Origin: Parus major
Lineage: Eukaryota > Chordata > Aves > Passeriformes > Paridae
Direction of reading: 5' to 3'
Assembly (NCBI RefSeq): GCF_001522545.3
Contig: NC_031768.1
Location: 89,948,230-90,012,229, forward strand
DNA length: 64,000 nucleotides
This document shows positions 37,721-49,822 of this stretch, piece after piece. How positions within the stretch are numbered: position 1 is the first letter of the stretch; each line of letters opens with the position of its first letter. Made by a program: the position numbers and the translations under genes. Under the pieces are notes generated by a model. The model made no database searches. It worked only from the letters and a program-made list of their open reading frames with translations, and was not told the origin of the DNA.

Positions 37721-37999
37721 TTTTTTACAAGGGTGTATAGTGATAGGACAAGGAGTAGTGGTTTTAAACTGAAGGAGAGAAGGAAATGACATATTAGAAA
37801 GAAATTCTTTACTCTGAGGGTGGTGAGGTACTGGCACAGGTTGCCCAGAGAAATTCTAGATGCCCCATCCCTGCAAGTGCTCAAAGCCAAGCTGGATGGG
37901 GCTCTGAGCCACCTGGTCTAGTGGAAGGTGTCCCTGCTCATGGCAGAGGATTGGAACCAGATGACCTTTAAGGTCCTTTCCAACTCAGACTCTGTGATC
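37721..37999 (+). mobile_element. CR1 LINE 3' end
   Basis: Sense CR1: 'tttacaagggtgtatagtga' with 'taggacaaggagtagtggtt', 'gaaattctttactctgaggg', 'tggcacaggttgcccagaga' and 'ctggtctagtggaaggtgtc', ending 'ggtcctttccaactcagact' and 'ctgtgatc'. It is longer at the 5' side than the copy at 33563-33733. The following 300 bases are duplicated downstream of that other copy. Confidence 0.9.
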
Positions 38000-38303
38000 A
38001 TGCCTCTTCCCACCATCAGCTTCAGCAGCAGTTTTCATCCATCCCAAGGAGGGAGGGAAAAGTCTCCAAGTTTTTGCTAAACTTTCACCATATCATCCTA
38101 CAGTTTGTGTTTTTCACATCCTTCTGTGTCTCTTCATGACATGTTTCATGCTATTACCCAAATATTTCCACTTTCATTTTCAGCGGAACATGCTTTAATA
38201 GAGATTTTCTCTTTTCTGTGACTGCAGGTAAAAGCTTGAGCAGAGGTACCCTGAAGTTGTCAGAGAAAGATGTCACAAGCAAGACACTTTTCTGATCTCC
38301 ATA
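38000..38303 (+). repeat. Duplicated non-CR1 flank, copy 2
   Basis: The partner of 33734-34040 at an offset of about 4.27 kb. It shares almost the whole sequence, including 'gctaaactttcaccatatca' (one base different) and 'cttcatgacatgtttcatgc'. It ends near 'ctgatctccatatttctagg' without the CR1 tail fragment seen after copy 1. Confidence 0.9.
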
Positions 38304-41300
38304 TTTCTAGGTTGGGTTAATGGTGCAAGGAAAAAGGATACTTGAGTCATTACTTCTGAATTGGGAACGCTGTGTAACTGCACTCCAGCTATATACCAAT
38401 ATCCATGGTGGCTTTGTTGCCAGTAGAACTTATTTACATAGAAGAATTTGAAAAATTTGCAAAATGTGCCTGGCACCAAAAAAAAAGCATGCCTAGAGCA
38501 TGCATAATATACTGCCTGGAAGACATCTGGACTGTCTGAAACTTATTCACCCTAGAAATGCAAGTGCCTGATGAATTAACTTTTTAGAGAGACTCAGGAC
38601 CATCCCAGACAATATAAAACCCAGTTAGAGGAGAAGAGGAAGGTAAAAATGGAGTAGAAATTCAAGAGCAGCAAATCCTCTCTATCTCCTTACAAAATTA
38701 AGGAGTGTGCTAAGCTTGTCTGGCTCATCATTACAAAGGAATGAGGTTCCTGGTGGCACAGTGAGCTCATCCCACCACTTCCCAGCCTGTCAGCTGTGCC
38801 CCAACAGGCGTCACTGTCCAGGCAGAGGAGAAGGAAGGTTCTGAGGGGCAGCAGAAGAGGTCGGGAGCAGAGGAGAGCTGAGCAGCCACTCCACTGAAAC
38901 AGGTGTAAATCTGCTGGGAACAGCTCTGTCAGCAGCAGCAGGCGCCATGCCACTAAATTAAACACCCCTCCAATCATCAAGATGTTATTAAATATGCTGA
39001 TGCTCTCATGGGTAGGAGAAACCTGAGGTGCAGGTGTCACCCCAAACCTGTCCACCCCAAATGGGTGTGCTCTGCGTGGGACTCTTTTAGAGTCTGGCCC
39101 CGCAGAGCTGGGTGGGAGCAGTGGTTAATGCATGCATGCATGGTGCGTGCAGACAGACACATGGACACATGCTTGGACATACCGATCATGGCCAAGGCTG
39201 GGCAAGAGTCCAGTGATCCCATTTCCTCCAAGAAAAAGGCAGGGGACTGATGGAAATGGCCAGGCTATTTGTGCCCTAAGGTTTTTCAAAAGGGTACATA
39301 CTGCATCAGATCATGTATTTTATTTCTTTCACTTTATTAATAATGACTAAATTATTATGATATTATTTGTAATTGCTGAGGTCCAGAGCTCAATCTGCAC
39401 CATTCATACCCCAGTTCTTGGGCCATACACCATTTTTGGGCCAAACTTTCAGCCTGGCTCATGCTTGGCTGTGGATCACTGAGCTTTCACAGAGATTCTC
39501 AGAACCTCTCACAGGAACATGCCTGGCCTGGTTTCTGAGACAGCTCTCCTGAAAATATGGTCAGGAGCAGTTGCATCTTCTTCTCTAGCTCTCCATGATG
39601 CCAAAATCTTTAGGAGCCCGGACCTGGCCCAGGCTAATAGTGCTTAAAGCACTAATCCCTATGAGTCTGATGTCTTAGCACCTTGCAGCATCATATCATC
39701 CCTGGACCCTGCTGGCATAGTTCACATGGAGAACTGAGGCATAGAAAGGTTTCTGCAAGGCCCTGTGGGAAGCCTGTGACTGTGGAAAACTTGAACATCC
39801 ATCTCCTACCCACAGCCACTTTCTGTCCCTCTGAAGCACCTACTCACACTTTTCCCCTCGAGGGGAGATTATGCCACTGTCTCAGGGGCAACTGCTTTAA
39901 CTCATCAGTTGTGATATCTCAGCAGAAGAAAGTGGCATTAAACAGAGCAGAGTGGCAGTGAAATAGTGTGGTGGTTTTTCTGAAGTAGGGTGCATTAGAG
40001 GTATTTGGGATAAAAAAAACCAAAACCTCTCATCAGTCAGCTTTAAATTGCTGTGCAATGATCTGGACTGACACTAGCATATTTTAGGAGTTTAGATATC
40101 AAGCAAAGGTTGAAGGTCTCAGCACCAGATGCATGCCAGACCTCTTCTTGTTCCCAGGTCCTGGAGAGGAGAAGATGGGCATGAGCCCACTGCAGGCAGC
40201 ACTGTGGCCAGGGCTCTGCATGGGCTGTTTTATGCAGCATGACTGGAATAGTTCTGAGTCACAGATTGAGGGTCCCAACTCATTGTGATTAACAGCAAAG
40301 CAAGGATTTTACTAACCAGCCCATGGCTGTCACATGCACAAAATTCTCCCATCCCGGTGCTACATGCAGGAAGCCCTCCAGAGAGCCCTGCTACCCTTTC
40401 CAGGGTGAGTTGCATGTGGGCAAATACAAAACTGCTCCCACAGGCTGGCAGAGCTCCCAGCCCAGCTGGAAGGGGTAGGCAGGTCACTGCCTCTGTGTCC
40501 TGTTGCAAACTATCTACCACCTTTTCCAGCCCACCTGATGGGTTCCACAGCCACAACAGGTTGCCCTCAGATGTCCCTTGTCAGACCTCTGCATGAAGCA
40601 GCAGCCTTGTCTCCTTACAGAATTTCTCTTAACGCTTTTCATTTTCAATTAATTTCTTTCTCTTTTCCCTCCCTTTTCCATACATGCCAATGGGCACATT
40701 TCCATTTGGCCACAGTGATGTCTTAGTTAAATCCTTTCTTCCTGTGTAGGGATTATTAGCCCATTAAGAGGGAACTATCCCAGTCCTTCTGGGACCGTCC
40801 CAGTTTTGACCTTCTAAATTACTTTTTGACACGTACAAGTCACAGGTGCCAGACAAGGTCCCAAAGGCAGAGAGGTACAATGATCCCCCTAAGATGGCAC
40901 AGAGCCACAATGCCTAAAAAACACAAGATTTTTTTTAAATGCTTGTGTGTCTGAGAATGAGTTAAGACACCTGGATTATCTCCTTTACCTTCCCTTTACA
41001 TCCCTTTATAGACTTTTATAGAAGTGCTTTTGTCTATACTGTATTTGTTTTTCCTCACCAAAACCAGTTTCCAAGAGTCAGAAATGGTTTATAGCATCTT
41101 CTTATCACATAGCAGGTCTCAAGACACCACAGTCAAAGTACTGTCAGGTACTATAAAGATCTCTGGCAGTTTGTAGTAGGTAAAATAGGGAGTGCCAATG
41201 ATACAGCTCCTCTGCCTTGTACTTGCCTGCCATCACTGGCATGACTGCATTGGAGAACAGGCAATGTAAAGTACTATTAAGGACTTATCACCTTTCAGGG

Positions 41301-44149
41301 TCAAAGGGAAGGGAGAGAGAACTAGATTTCTTTACACTGCAGAGCTTTTCTCAGGATAACATTGTTCCCCTTGGTCTCTTCAGGAAGGTTCAGCTTGCCT
41401 CTGAGCCTCCCACCCTGATGCAAGCTATGACCTTGCTTGGCTAGCTGGTGGCAAAAGGCATATTTTCTGAATACTCCTATCTTGCAAAACATACAAGGTC
41501 TTAGAAGCTTGAAAAGAGATTAACTAAAGCAGAACCCTAAATCCTGAAACCCTGGAAAAAAGGCTCACTGAAGCATTTGGATCAGCAGTGGCTGGGGATG
41601 TCTTTTACTGTGTGAGATAGAAAGGACAGTGAAGGTGAGAACAGCACCATGGAGTGCAGCTGCAGTGGCCAGGAGGGAGGAACAGCAAGCATATATCCCT
41701 AATTTATAGGAAGGAAGTAGGAAAAAAGCAGAAAAAAAAAATCAAGAAGAAGGAGATTTTTATTTATCCTACATCCTCACCCTGCATTTCTGCAAGCCTG
41801 AATTGAAGGGATGAGGTTGTACTGTTTTGAGCTCTGTTACTGACTATCTATCCTCACAAAATTGGAAGAAATTAAGTAAAATCCTACTTCAATGAATGTC
41901 AAGGGTGATTTTGCAACCTAAGTCCCTGGAGCTAGGATTTTGCTTGAAGGATGAACCCAGAAAGCCGACAGTAGTGAATAAACCAACAGCGTTTCCTCTT
42001 AATTGTCTCTTTGCTGCAAGTTTTGGACCAGTTCTAAAGGTTGTTTGAACAACATGGGCACCTGTCAGAGTGGACAGGTATTGAGTCCTACCAGCTCATT
42101 CCTCAGAAAGCTTTCAGGGAAACATCTCTGGGATAGTTAGCTGGGGGAAAGTATTGTACTGGTTTCTTGAGGCAGGGCTAAGAGATGCAGCAACACAATG
42201 GATGAAGGAGTCAATGGTTAAGTAATCAGAGCTGGGAGGTTGAACCTTGCAGTCAGTGTGTTTCAGAGACTAACAGATGCCAGCTTTGCCAGGAAATGAG
42301 ATACCTGAGCTGAAAGGCAAGTGTCCCAGGATTTAGTTCACACCATATCATTCCCTCGTGTGACACTGCCCACAGAAATACATGTGTTGAAACCACAGGC
42401 AGTTAAATGGGATCAGGAAGACATTAGACTATACAGGTAGATAGCAAAAAGTATTTGCAGTGAACAGAGGAGTGCAAAATCTGAAGTTTCCAGAGAAGCC
42501 TGTGAAATTTCTTTGTTCCTCTCATTCTTCCCTCCCTTGGAGAACTTCTACTGCTCTTACCGTATGAAAGAGGATTTGACACACAGAGAAAATTTATACC
42601 AGTGTCCTGTTGAAGTGGGCCTTCAACAAAACTCAGATTCCCCAAATGCATGGGGTCTGCACACCGTACTTTTTGTGAGCCTGGCCCAAAATTCCAAATT
42701 TAAAACATTATCCGAGTATGAAAGGACACACTTGAAATTCCAAAAAGTTTTGCTTCTGGGGTTGAGATGAGCACATTGCAGTGTGCTGCTGTTAGCACCA
42801 AGAGAGATGATGAAGAGAAAGGCACAATACATATGGCCTTTGTCAGGTTGTGGGAACATCTGCTTCAGTCTCAGCTCTGCTATTCCCCAGGGAAAAAAAC
42901 AAAGCAGCTCTGCTCAGATTCAAGTATTTAACTGCTGTTCTGAACATCCCAAAATACATGAATTCGGGATTTTAGGTCTGTATTGGCAGGGCTGCAAGGA
43001 GAACATCTGCTTTGACTGAAGTTTATTGAAATTAAGAATTTCAGGTGATCAAGGCAGTTCACCATTGAGGAATTCACCATTACTTCTGCCTTGGTGAACA
43101 AGGTATCTTGAACTTCATATAGATGCAGCTAGAGCTAGAAGACCACAGAAAATGTCCACTAGATTTAGCCCTAGCAGCCCCACTGAGGTCCTGAGTGGAG
43201 ACACAAAGGGATGGGCTCTTCTGGTGACCATGATACCTAGGGTTGGTCTGCTGGAAGAGTTCCCTTTGATGCAGAGGTGAAGCCTAACAATCAAAAATAT
43301 TTGCTACTCATGCCACAAGCCTATAAACGAGATTCATGTGGGGCTAGCGAAGCAACAATTTTTGTGAATAAGAAGCATTTTTGTTCCTTTTTTTGACAGA
43401 AAAAAAAAAGAGGAGAAAATGAAAATTGGATTATATCTATTTTTAGGCAGATTAAAAAGTTATTCAGACTAGAAAAAAAAGCGCATTAAAAATAGCTTGA
43501 GAAATATCAAAGTGGAGCAATTACTGAAGATCTATAAATAAAGGAGGTCAGAAGCCTCATAAACCAATATTTGAAGTAGCTGCAAACATTTCATTTTCAC
43601 ACCCTGTCTAATGTGCTCCTGCTTTAAAACAAATTGTGACACCAGTGAAGCCTGCTCCTGCACTCCAGATCCATGGGGGTCCTTCAAAGGCAAGCAACCA
43701 GCCTAATGTATGCCTAATCATCCCACAAGCTTGGTTTTGTGTTTTACATCCTAAACACTCAGCATAAACCTAACCAGCAATTGCCACCCACTGTGACACA
43801 AGTCTTGTGTCTCCCACTAAAAGCAATCAGACTTATTCAGACTTACTTCTCCCTCTAAAAATGACTGCCCCTGAAGGCTGCCTCTAAGAGGTATATTTTG
43901 AAAGCTGTCTTGCTTTGGCTTTTACCCAGATTCCTCAGGCTTTGTCATTAGGACTTCAATTTGCCAGCAAATGTTGAACTTCTGAAAAAGCTTTGGAAAT
44001 AAGACAGATTTGGAAACTATTACCAAGAGGGTTTCCGTCAGTATGTTGTTGGCTCTTCAGGTGGGTAGTGAAAGCTGACATAGAAGTGAAATGATGTGTG
44101 TTCTTAAGTCACCCAGGAGATGTGTTTAATCTGCCCAGGAAAGTGTTCT
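38304..44149. other. Intergenic sequence, no gene recognised
   Basis: About 5.8 kb of mostly unique sequence, with a short ATGC repeat near 39129-39141 and A-runs near 41736 and 43403. No CR1, exon or RNA gene recognised. Open frames of up to about 120 codons have no identifiable domain. Confidence 0.6.
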
Positions 44150-44296
44150 AGTCACCATCTCTGTGAGTATTTAAAAGACATGTAGATGTGATGCTTAAGG
44201 ACATGGTTTAGTGGTGTACTTGGCAGTGTTTAATTAATGGCTGGACTCGATGATCTTAAGAGTCTTTTACAACACAAATGAGTCTATGATTCTGTA
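44150..44296 (+). mobile_element. CR1 LINE 3' tail
   Basis: Classic avian CR1 3' end in sense: 'gtatttaaaagacatgtaga', 'catggtttagtggtgtactt', 'ggctggactcgatgatctta' and 'gagtctatgattctgtaatt'. About 150 bases, 5'-truncated as is usual. Confidence 0.92.
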
Positions 44297-45539
44297 ATTG
44301 CTAAGTAATGTTCACTTTTTGCCCCAAATGTTGAAATAATCCCAGACACACAATTAAATGGACACAACTGCATTAAGAAGTGATACTGTCTCTTCCCTGA
44401 TGTGGGTGAAGCAAAGCTGTGATGGAGCAGCATGCAAGGAAAAGACCTGATAAGGCCACTTGTCTGCACATCACTTTGGCAGGGAGAAGGGAGCCATGCC
44501 CCCTGTAAAGCTCATCTCTTCCAGCCCCTCAGCAGGCCTTTTCCAGTGGATCCATGCCAGCCCCGGGGCTGGCTTGTGGCCAGCTGGCCTGCCTCCACCT
44601 GCCTGTTGCTGCCAGTCATGGGTCAGAGGTGACACCGTGGTCGGAGGACAGGAAGAGCTGAAGGACTGTGCCTCTGAACCGCTCTCCCCCAGCAGCACTG
44701 TGCAGGTGATCCAGCAAAGTGGCAGCTGGTGCTGGGGTCCCAGAGTGGGAGGACCTGGCCACCATCCCTGGGATATGAAGAAGGAGGAATATGCAGGATA
44801 GCTTGCTGGAAAATGCAGGAGGGTTTTGTGAAAAACCTGCTCCAGTCCAACAGGCAGGTGCCAGAAAGGATGGCTGGAGGTTATGGTGCCATCTCACCAT
44901 CCTGTTGAGGAGAGCCCTGCCTCCTGCCCCAAGACACTGGCCTGGGTACATGCCTCCCACCTGTCAGCATGGTAATGTTCAGCCACTCACCAGCAATGTA
45001 TGCAGCTTGGGAACTGCTGTGAAAATGGAAGACTGCAACATAAGCTTCCCTCTGCTTTTGGATTACAGGTCTAAGGGCCAGCAATTCTCCTGCTGCCCCA
45101 CAAGCAGAGAATGTGCTTCAAAAAGCACCTTGAATGTCAGCTAGCAGCTCCAAATGGTGCTCCAGGCAGGAGGAAGAAGTCCCAGGAGTATTCACGTCCT
45201 TTGCTGATGAGGAAACAGGACATTTCATCTAGTGGTGCAGATGAGGCTCTGAAACTGTTTAACCTGAGATCTGTTATCAAAAGCCTAATCACTGTGATGC
45301 CCAAAGGGATGTAAAGAGAGATACCCTTATTATAAACTGCAGTAAATACCTTCTATTTTTGTCAATTCCTAGTAGGACAGTCTGTGCCTTGGTTCCCTGT
45401 ACAAGTGAAGTCTGTCCCTTCTCAAACTCTGCCTGCATATTCCCAGGACTCACATCTTCCACTCCCTCCCTCTTGCCCACTCCCTCTCTCTCAGATGATG
45501 CAGAGTGCCAGCAAGTCCCTCAATGGTGTCATATCTGTC
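44297..45539. other. Sequence immediately upstream of CASQ2
   Basis: No exon recognised. The moderately GC-rich stretch at 44460-44960 gives overlapping open frames on both strands, none with a known domain. The region borders the CASQ2 promoter and may contain further upstream regulatory sequence, but I see no clear motif cluster. Confidence 0.5.
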
Positions 45540-45880
45540 CTTTTTATTCATTGCAGGGTTTATTTTTAGCCTGAAACAACTGCTTCCTAAAAATGGAGTT
45601 CCTAATGACACGGGAGCTGGACACAGCTATGTAAGGTATCCAGGGCTTGGCCTGACAGCTTCTCCCGTCTGTCTCTCTCTTTGTTGTGAGTACAGGACAG
45701 CAAAGTTTGCTGCTCGACACCAGCCTTGCAGTGTTTGGGCTCAACACTAGGAAAGCAGCAGATAGAAACTCAGAGAAACTTAGTTCAAACTTCACCTGGA
45801 GTCTTTGGTCTCCCTCTCTTCTCAAATTAAGAGAGAGGGGCACATTTACCCACCCTTTGCTGCACTCCAAGGGTGCCCCT
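45540..45880 (+). promoter_or_regulatory. CASQ2: Candidate CASQ2 promoter and 5' UTR
   Basis: The 340 bases before the CASQ2 start codon contain a perfect MEF2 site TTATTTTTAG (45560-45569), an E-box CAACTG (45577-45582) and a CArG/MEF2-like CTAAAAATGG (45587-45596), all within 37 bases. No good TATA box follows, so the start is probably diffuse, somewhere around 45630-45700, leaving a 5' UTR of about 200 bases. As I recall, the mammalian CASQ2 proximal promoter likewise relies on MEF2 and CArG-like elements. The reading frame of exon 1 is open upstream to about 45686 but has no in-frame ATG there, so the ATG at 45881 is the start. Confidence 0.5.
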
Positions 45881-46114
45881 ATGAAGGCAATTTGCTGGGT
45901 CCTGGCAGGTTTTTACCTGCTTTTCTGCTGCAAGGCAGAAGAAGGACTGAACTTCCCTACTTATGATGGGAAAGACCGAGTGATCGACCTGAACGAGAAG
46001 AATTACAAGCAGGCACTGAAGAAGTATGACATGCTCTGCCTGCTCTTCCATGAGCCTGTGAGCTCTGACAAGGTCTCCCAGAAGCAGTTCCAGATGACAG
46101 AGATGGTCCTGGAG
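45881..46114 (+). CDS. CASQ2: CASQ2 (cardiac calsequestrin) exon 1, residues 1-78
   Basis: 234 coding bases, phase 0 at the 3' end, with donor GAG|GTAAGT. The exon length equals the known human exon 1 (c.1-234). Residues 1-19 form a signal peptide ending CKA, followed by the diagnostic mature N-terminus [15 protein letters not shown]. Asn/Thr in NFPTYDGKD rather than the DFPEYDGVD of CASQ1 makes this CASQ2. R33, altered in human arrhythmia families, is conserved. The first thioredoxin-like domain begins here ([19 protein letters not shown], residues 47-65). CASQ2 is the high-capacity, low-affinity Ca2+ store of the sarcoplasmic reticulum lumen and interacts with triadin, junctin and the ryanodine receptor. 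Confidence 0.97.
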
Positions 46115-47370
46115 GTAAGTGCCGCTGCATGTCCCAGTCAGGGTCAGTGCCACAGCACTGCTTAGAGTCATGGAGAGGAGCTGCAAGACAGGAGACTCTA
46201 ATGGTCTCATGCAGGGGAGGTTGGGCATCCAAAAGTTTGTTTAGTTGGATTTCAGTTAGCCCCTTCCTGAATACTGCAAAGCCCAGGAAAAAGCCTCTTT
46301 TGTGCTCTTCTCAGTTTGCTGAGAAATAGTTTTTCTGGATTGTCTGTCAGAAACTCAGGCAATTGCAAGTAACCTTGCGAACCTCAGAAACATGAGCTCA
46401 GCTCAGCTGACCTTTCCCAAATCTCAGCACCTGAGTCCATAACTTGAAATTTTTTGATCCTTTCTCATTCTGTGCAAGCCAGTATGCCACTTGTATTCTG
46501 GACCGAGTCCCATTTTTTATCCCACTAGGAGCAGTCAGCCAAGAAACCTTATCAAGCTGTGCAGCAAACGGGTGTCCTAGGTCCCCATCTCAAAAGCTCT
46601 CTGTTGGTGCAGTGTTAAATCCCTTTTTGCTTTTCTGACACTTGGTTGCCTGCTTTGAATTAGTCTATTAGTCTATTAGCTGCTTGTTAATGCAACCATT
46701 CACTCCTGTGCTAGAAAAAGAGTGTTTTTTCTCTCTTTAATTAAGAAGTTAATTCTTTCGTGAACTAATGATTCATTAATCCTCAGTAAAATAAATCATG
46801 GTAAAAGTCACAATTTAGATTTGTAGCATTCTTTCTTATAGTGTAGCTGTAATCTAGGGAATCATACAGCAGAAAGCCTCGATTGTTAGGTGCATGTTTT
46901 TTACCAGGGGCTTGCAAATATTCGCTCTTAACGAAAAGATATATTTGAAAAGAAAGTGAATTTAGAATTGCAGAAGAAACACTTTAGCTTTATTTATCAG
47001 ATACAGAGAGAAAATGCATTGCACTCCTGAGAGTGTAGGAAATGTGAATAAGAAAATATGCTTGCTGAGGGCTAGGACCTAAAAAAAGTCCACTGTCAAG
47101 TTCAAGGTCTGCTGACCTCCTCAACAAGCCTGTTGACTGCCAAAAAGAAAGATCCAAAAACTAACCAGATTTTACTTACCTGTCAGGCAGTGGTTACTTT
47201 ATGCAGTTGAGTGATCAAATAACATTTGAAAGAATGTTAGAAAAGGAAATTAAGTAATGCTTGAACTCCATCTGATATGAGTGTTGTTGGTAGTATAATC
47301 ACATTGTTGTTTAATAGGATAGCTATTTTTTGCTTGATAGTTACTAGATACATATTTACAGAAACCTGAG

Positions 47371-47531
47371 AGAAGCAAGTCCCATCCCTGGAAATGTTCA
47401 AGGCCACGTTAATGGAGTACTGGGCAAATTGGCATAGTGGAAGATGTCCCTGTCCATGGCAGTGGCTTGGAACTAGATTATCTTTAAGATTCCTTCCAGA
47501 CAGGCCATTCTATATTTCCACGACTCTATAG
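47371..47531 (+). mobile_element. CR1 LINE 3' tail in CASQ2 intron 1
   Basis: Sense CR1 end: 'tcccatccctggaaatgttc', 'tagtggaagatgtccctgtc', 'ggaactagattatctttaag' and 'ttccttccagacaggccatt', followed by a degraded tail 'ctatatttccacgactctat'. 5'-truncated. Confidence 0.88.
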
Positions 47532-49809
47532 TTGGATGTCTACCATCAGTTTGAGTCCTCATGACACCATTACACATGCTAACAATGACCCATATGAAGG
47601 GTGCAACAACTGCAATGCAATCTGGCTTTAAGCTTTTATTTTTCAGGATTGGATTCAGCTGTGAGTACACTAGCTTAGGATTCTGGTGATTTATTTAGTT
47701 TCCAATTGCTGTCTGCTATGGACTTCTTATGTGACCTTGGGCAAAAGACCGAGGGTTAGAGCTGCAGCAGACTTTACATAAGTAGTGCCTCAGTCCCCTA
47801 GTGCTCAGCTTCCACCTAATGGTGCCACACATCAACTGGCACTTGTGGCTTTGACCTCAAAATTTCCAAAGCACTTGCAGTGCTGATTCAGTGCATGTAT
47901 CACAATTTCAGAACAGTCCTTCCCCTGGACTGGGAACTGCAGCAGCAGCAATCTGACAACCCAAGCACCAGAGAAATCTGCAGACTGAGCACTTTTTTGC
48001 TTCTGTCATCCAGAGGGAATCAGAAGGGGAGAGGGTCTCAGAATGCAACAGAGAAGACATGTCCTATTCTCATAGGACACAGGCCAGCATGGTGCTACTG
48101 TTCCAAATTTCTGTAGTAACTCAGCCATGGTAGCACTCATGAAAGGAGTGGGCAAGCCAGGTTGTAATCTGCTCCTTCTAGTGAGAGCATTCAACTCCCT
48201 CAGTTCAAGTCATAATGTGTTGTGCCATAGGGGGTCACTCTTAATTTTCCCTGACAGAGCTCATTCAGCTGCTGGACTTCACTGCATGTTCACCAGCACA
48301 GGGAGAAGGAAAGAAATGTTTGCAGTGGCTCCTTGACAGAGATGTTTGCCTGTGAGGTGAACTGCCTGGGATCAGTATTCCTGGAAGCAGTCAGCAGCTG
48401 AACCCAGTTCTCTTGTAATTTGAGCAAGTCTTAGAGTAGTGAGCTGCTCTGCAGGTACAGGAGCAGTGACAGGGCTCCCCTTCCAGCCAAACCTGAGAAA
48501 AGTTCACTCAGGAAGGTTTACATATCTAATTTTAGTAGAGGGATTAGGACTTTGAGTTCTGAAGGTCCTTCACACCTGAAATGAGGTATCTAAGAATTAA
48601 ATACTCCAGCCCTGACTGTTCCCTGCCAGCTGGCTTGGGAGATTCCCAGCACAGGGTGCTGCCTGTGATAAAATGCTCCTTTCTAGAGCACCTCATGTTT
48701 TTCCATCTTAATTTACTGACAGTTTTCCTGCTGTTTCACATTGAGACATGCTGCTTTCACAGCCTGGCAATACATCGTGTCTTTAGCCCCCTTCCATGCA
48801 ATGTCATCGGTCTCCATCCTTAGGAAAAGAAGTGAGATATTTATCCAATACACAGGCAGGTTAGGAGCAAAGCAAATGTCTGAGATGGTGGTTAAGGGTT
48901 GTTACATCAGATTGTCTCATGGACATGCATGGGTGGGCACACGGACTTAATGAATTTATGTCCAGAAGAAACCACAAATAGTCCAATCTTTCTGGTTCTC
49001 TCACATGTGCCTTGTAAGAAATGTACAATTCCAAAGATGAAAGACATGAAGAATTACCTTAGACACCAAAGGAATGAGCAAGAGAGATTCACCATGGCTT
49101 CCTTGAAATGTGTAGCTCATCAGTAACAAGCTCTGACTGGGACCTCTCCCAGGAGTGAAAGAGCATGTGAGGCTCTCTCTTAACTGGGTCCTTTGAAATT
49201 CCATGGGGGTTGAGTTCACGTAGCAACATTTCCTTCTTTCAGGGCACTTCAGCCTTTTCCCTTCCAAATCTTTGCTCTTCACAAAACTTGCAATAGCTTT
49301 ATTATGTTTGAGATCATTGACTCTGGAAAATTTGGTTGAAAAGGGCCAATAGCTAGAAAACTTATTAGGGAAGGCAGCTGATAAATAGGGTAGAGAGAAG
49401 AGAATCACAAGGTTCTCATTATTTAGGAAATCAAACTGACAACCTGACAGCACATAAGTAAAGTTAAGCACTTAATTTAAGGACTTTACTAAACCATAAC
49501 TATGACCAGCTGACCAAGAGGTGATATGATAGGAAAAATTTCCTTCCCAAGAAAGAAGAGTAGCATGTAGGACTGAATGACACTGTTGAAAGCTGAGGGT
49601 GCACACCCACGATCACCAGAAAAGGGATGATGTCATCAAGCTGATATTGCATTTGGCACAGCACATGGGGTGTTCAGCTCCCTGTATCCAGGTGTACTGG
49701 ATCAACAAAATCCCACGCAGCCCAGGGTCACTTTCCAGTTTAGAAGGGGAATGACGAAGATGATCATTATGAAGTGGTCCTAAAAGCTCTTACCACCTAC
49801 ACTGCTGGG

Positions 49810-49822
49810 TGCCACCTGGTGA
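49810..49822 (-). promoter_or_regulatory. CTCF-like motif in CASQ2 intron 1
   Basis: The + strand TGCCACCTGGTGA gives TCACCAGGTGGCA on the minus strand, matching the CTCF core CCASYAGRKGGC at 11 of 12 positions. It has the same motif orientation as the site at 33415-33429. Occupancy cannot be judged from sequence. Confidence 0.3.

Noticed and set aside
45686..45880. Upstream in-frame extension of CASQ2 exon 1
   Set aside because: The frame is open, but its first codon is GTG and there is no in-frame ATG before 45881. An extension would also bury the signal peptide.
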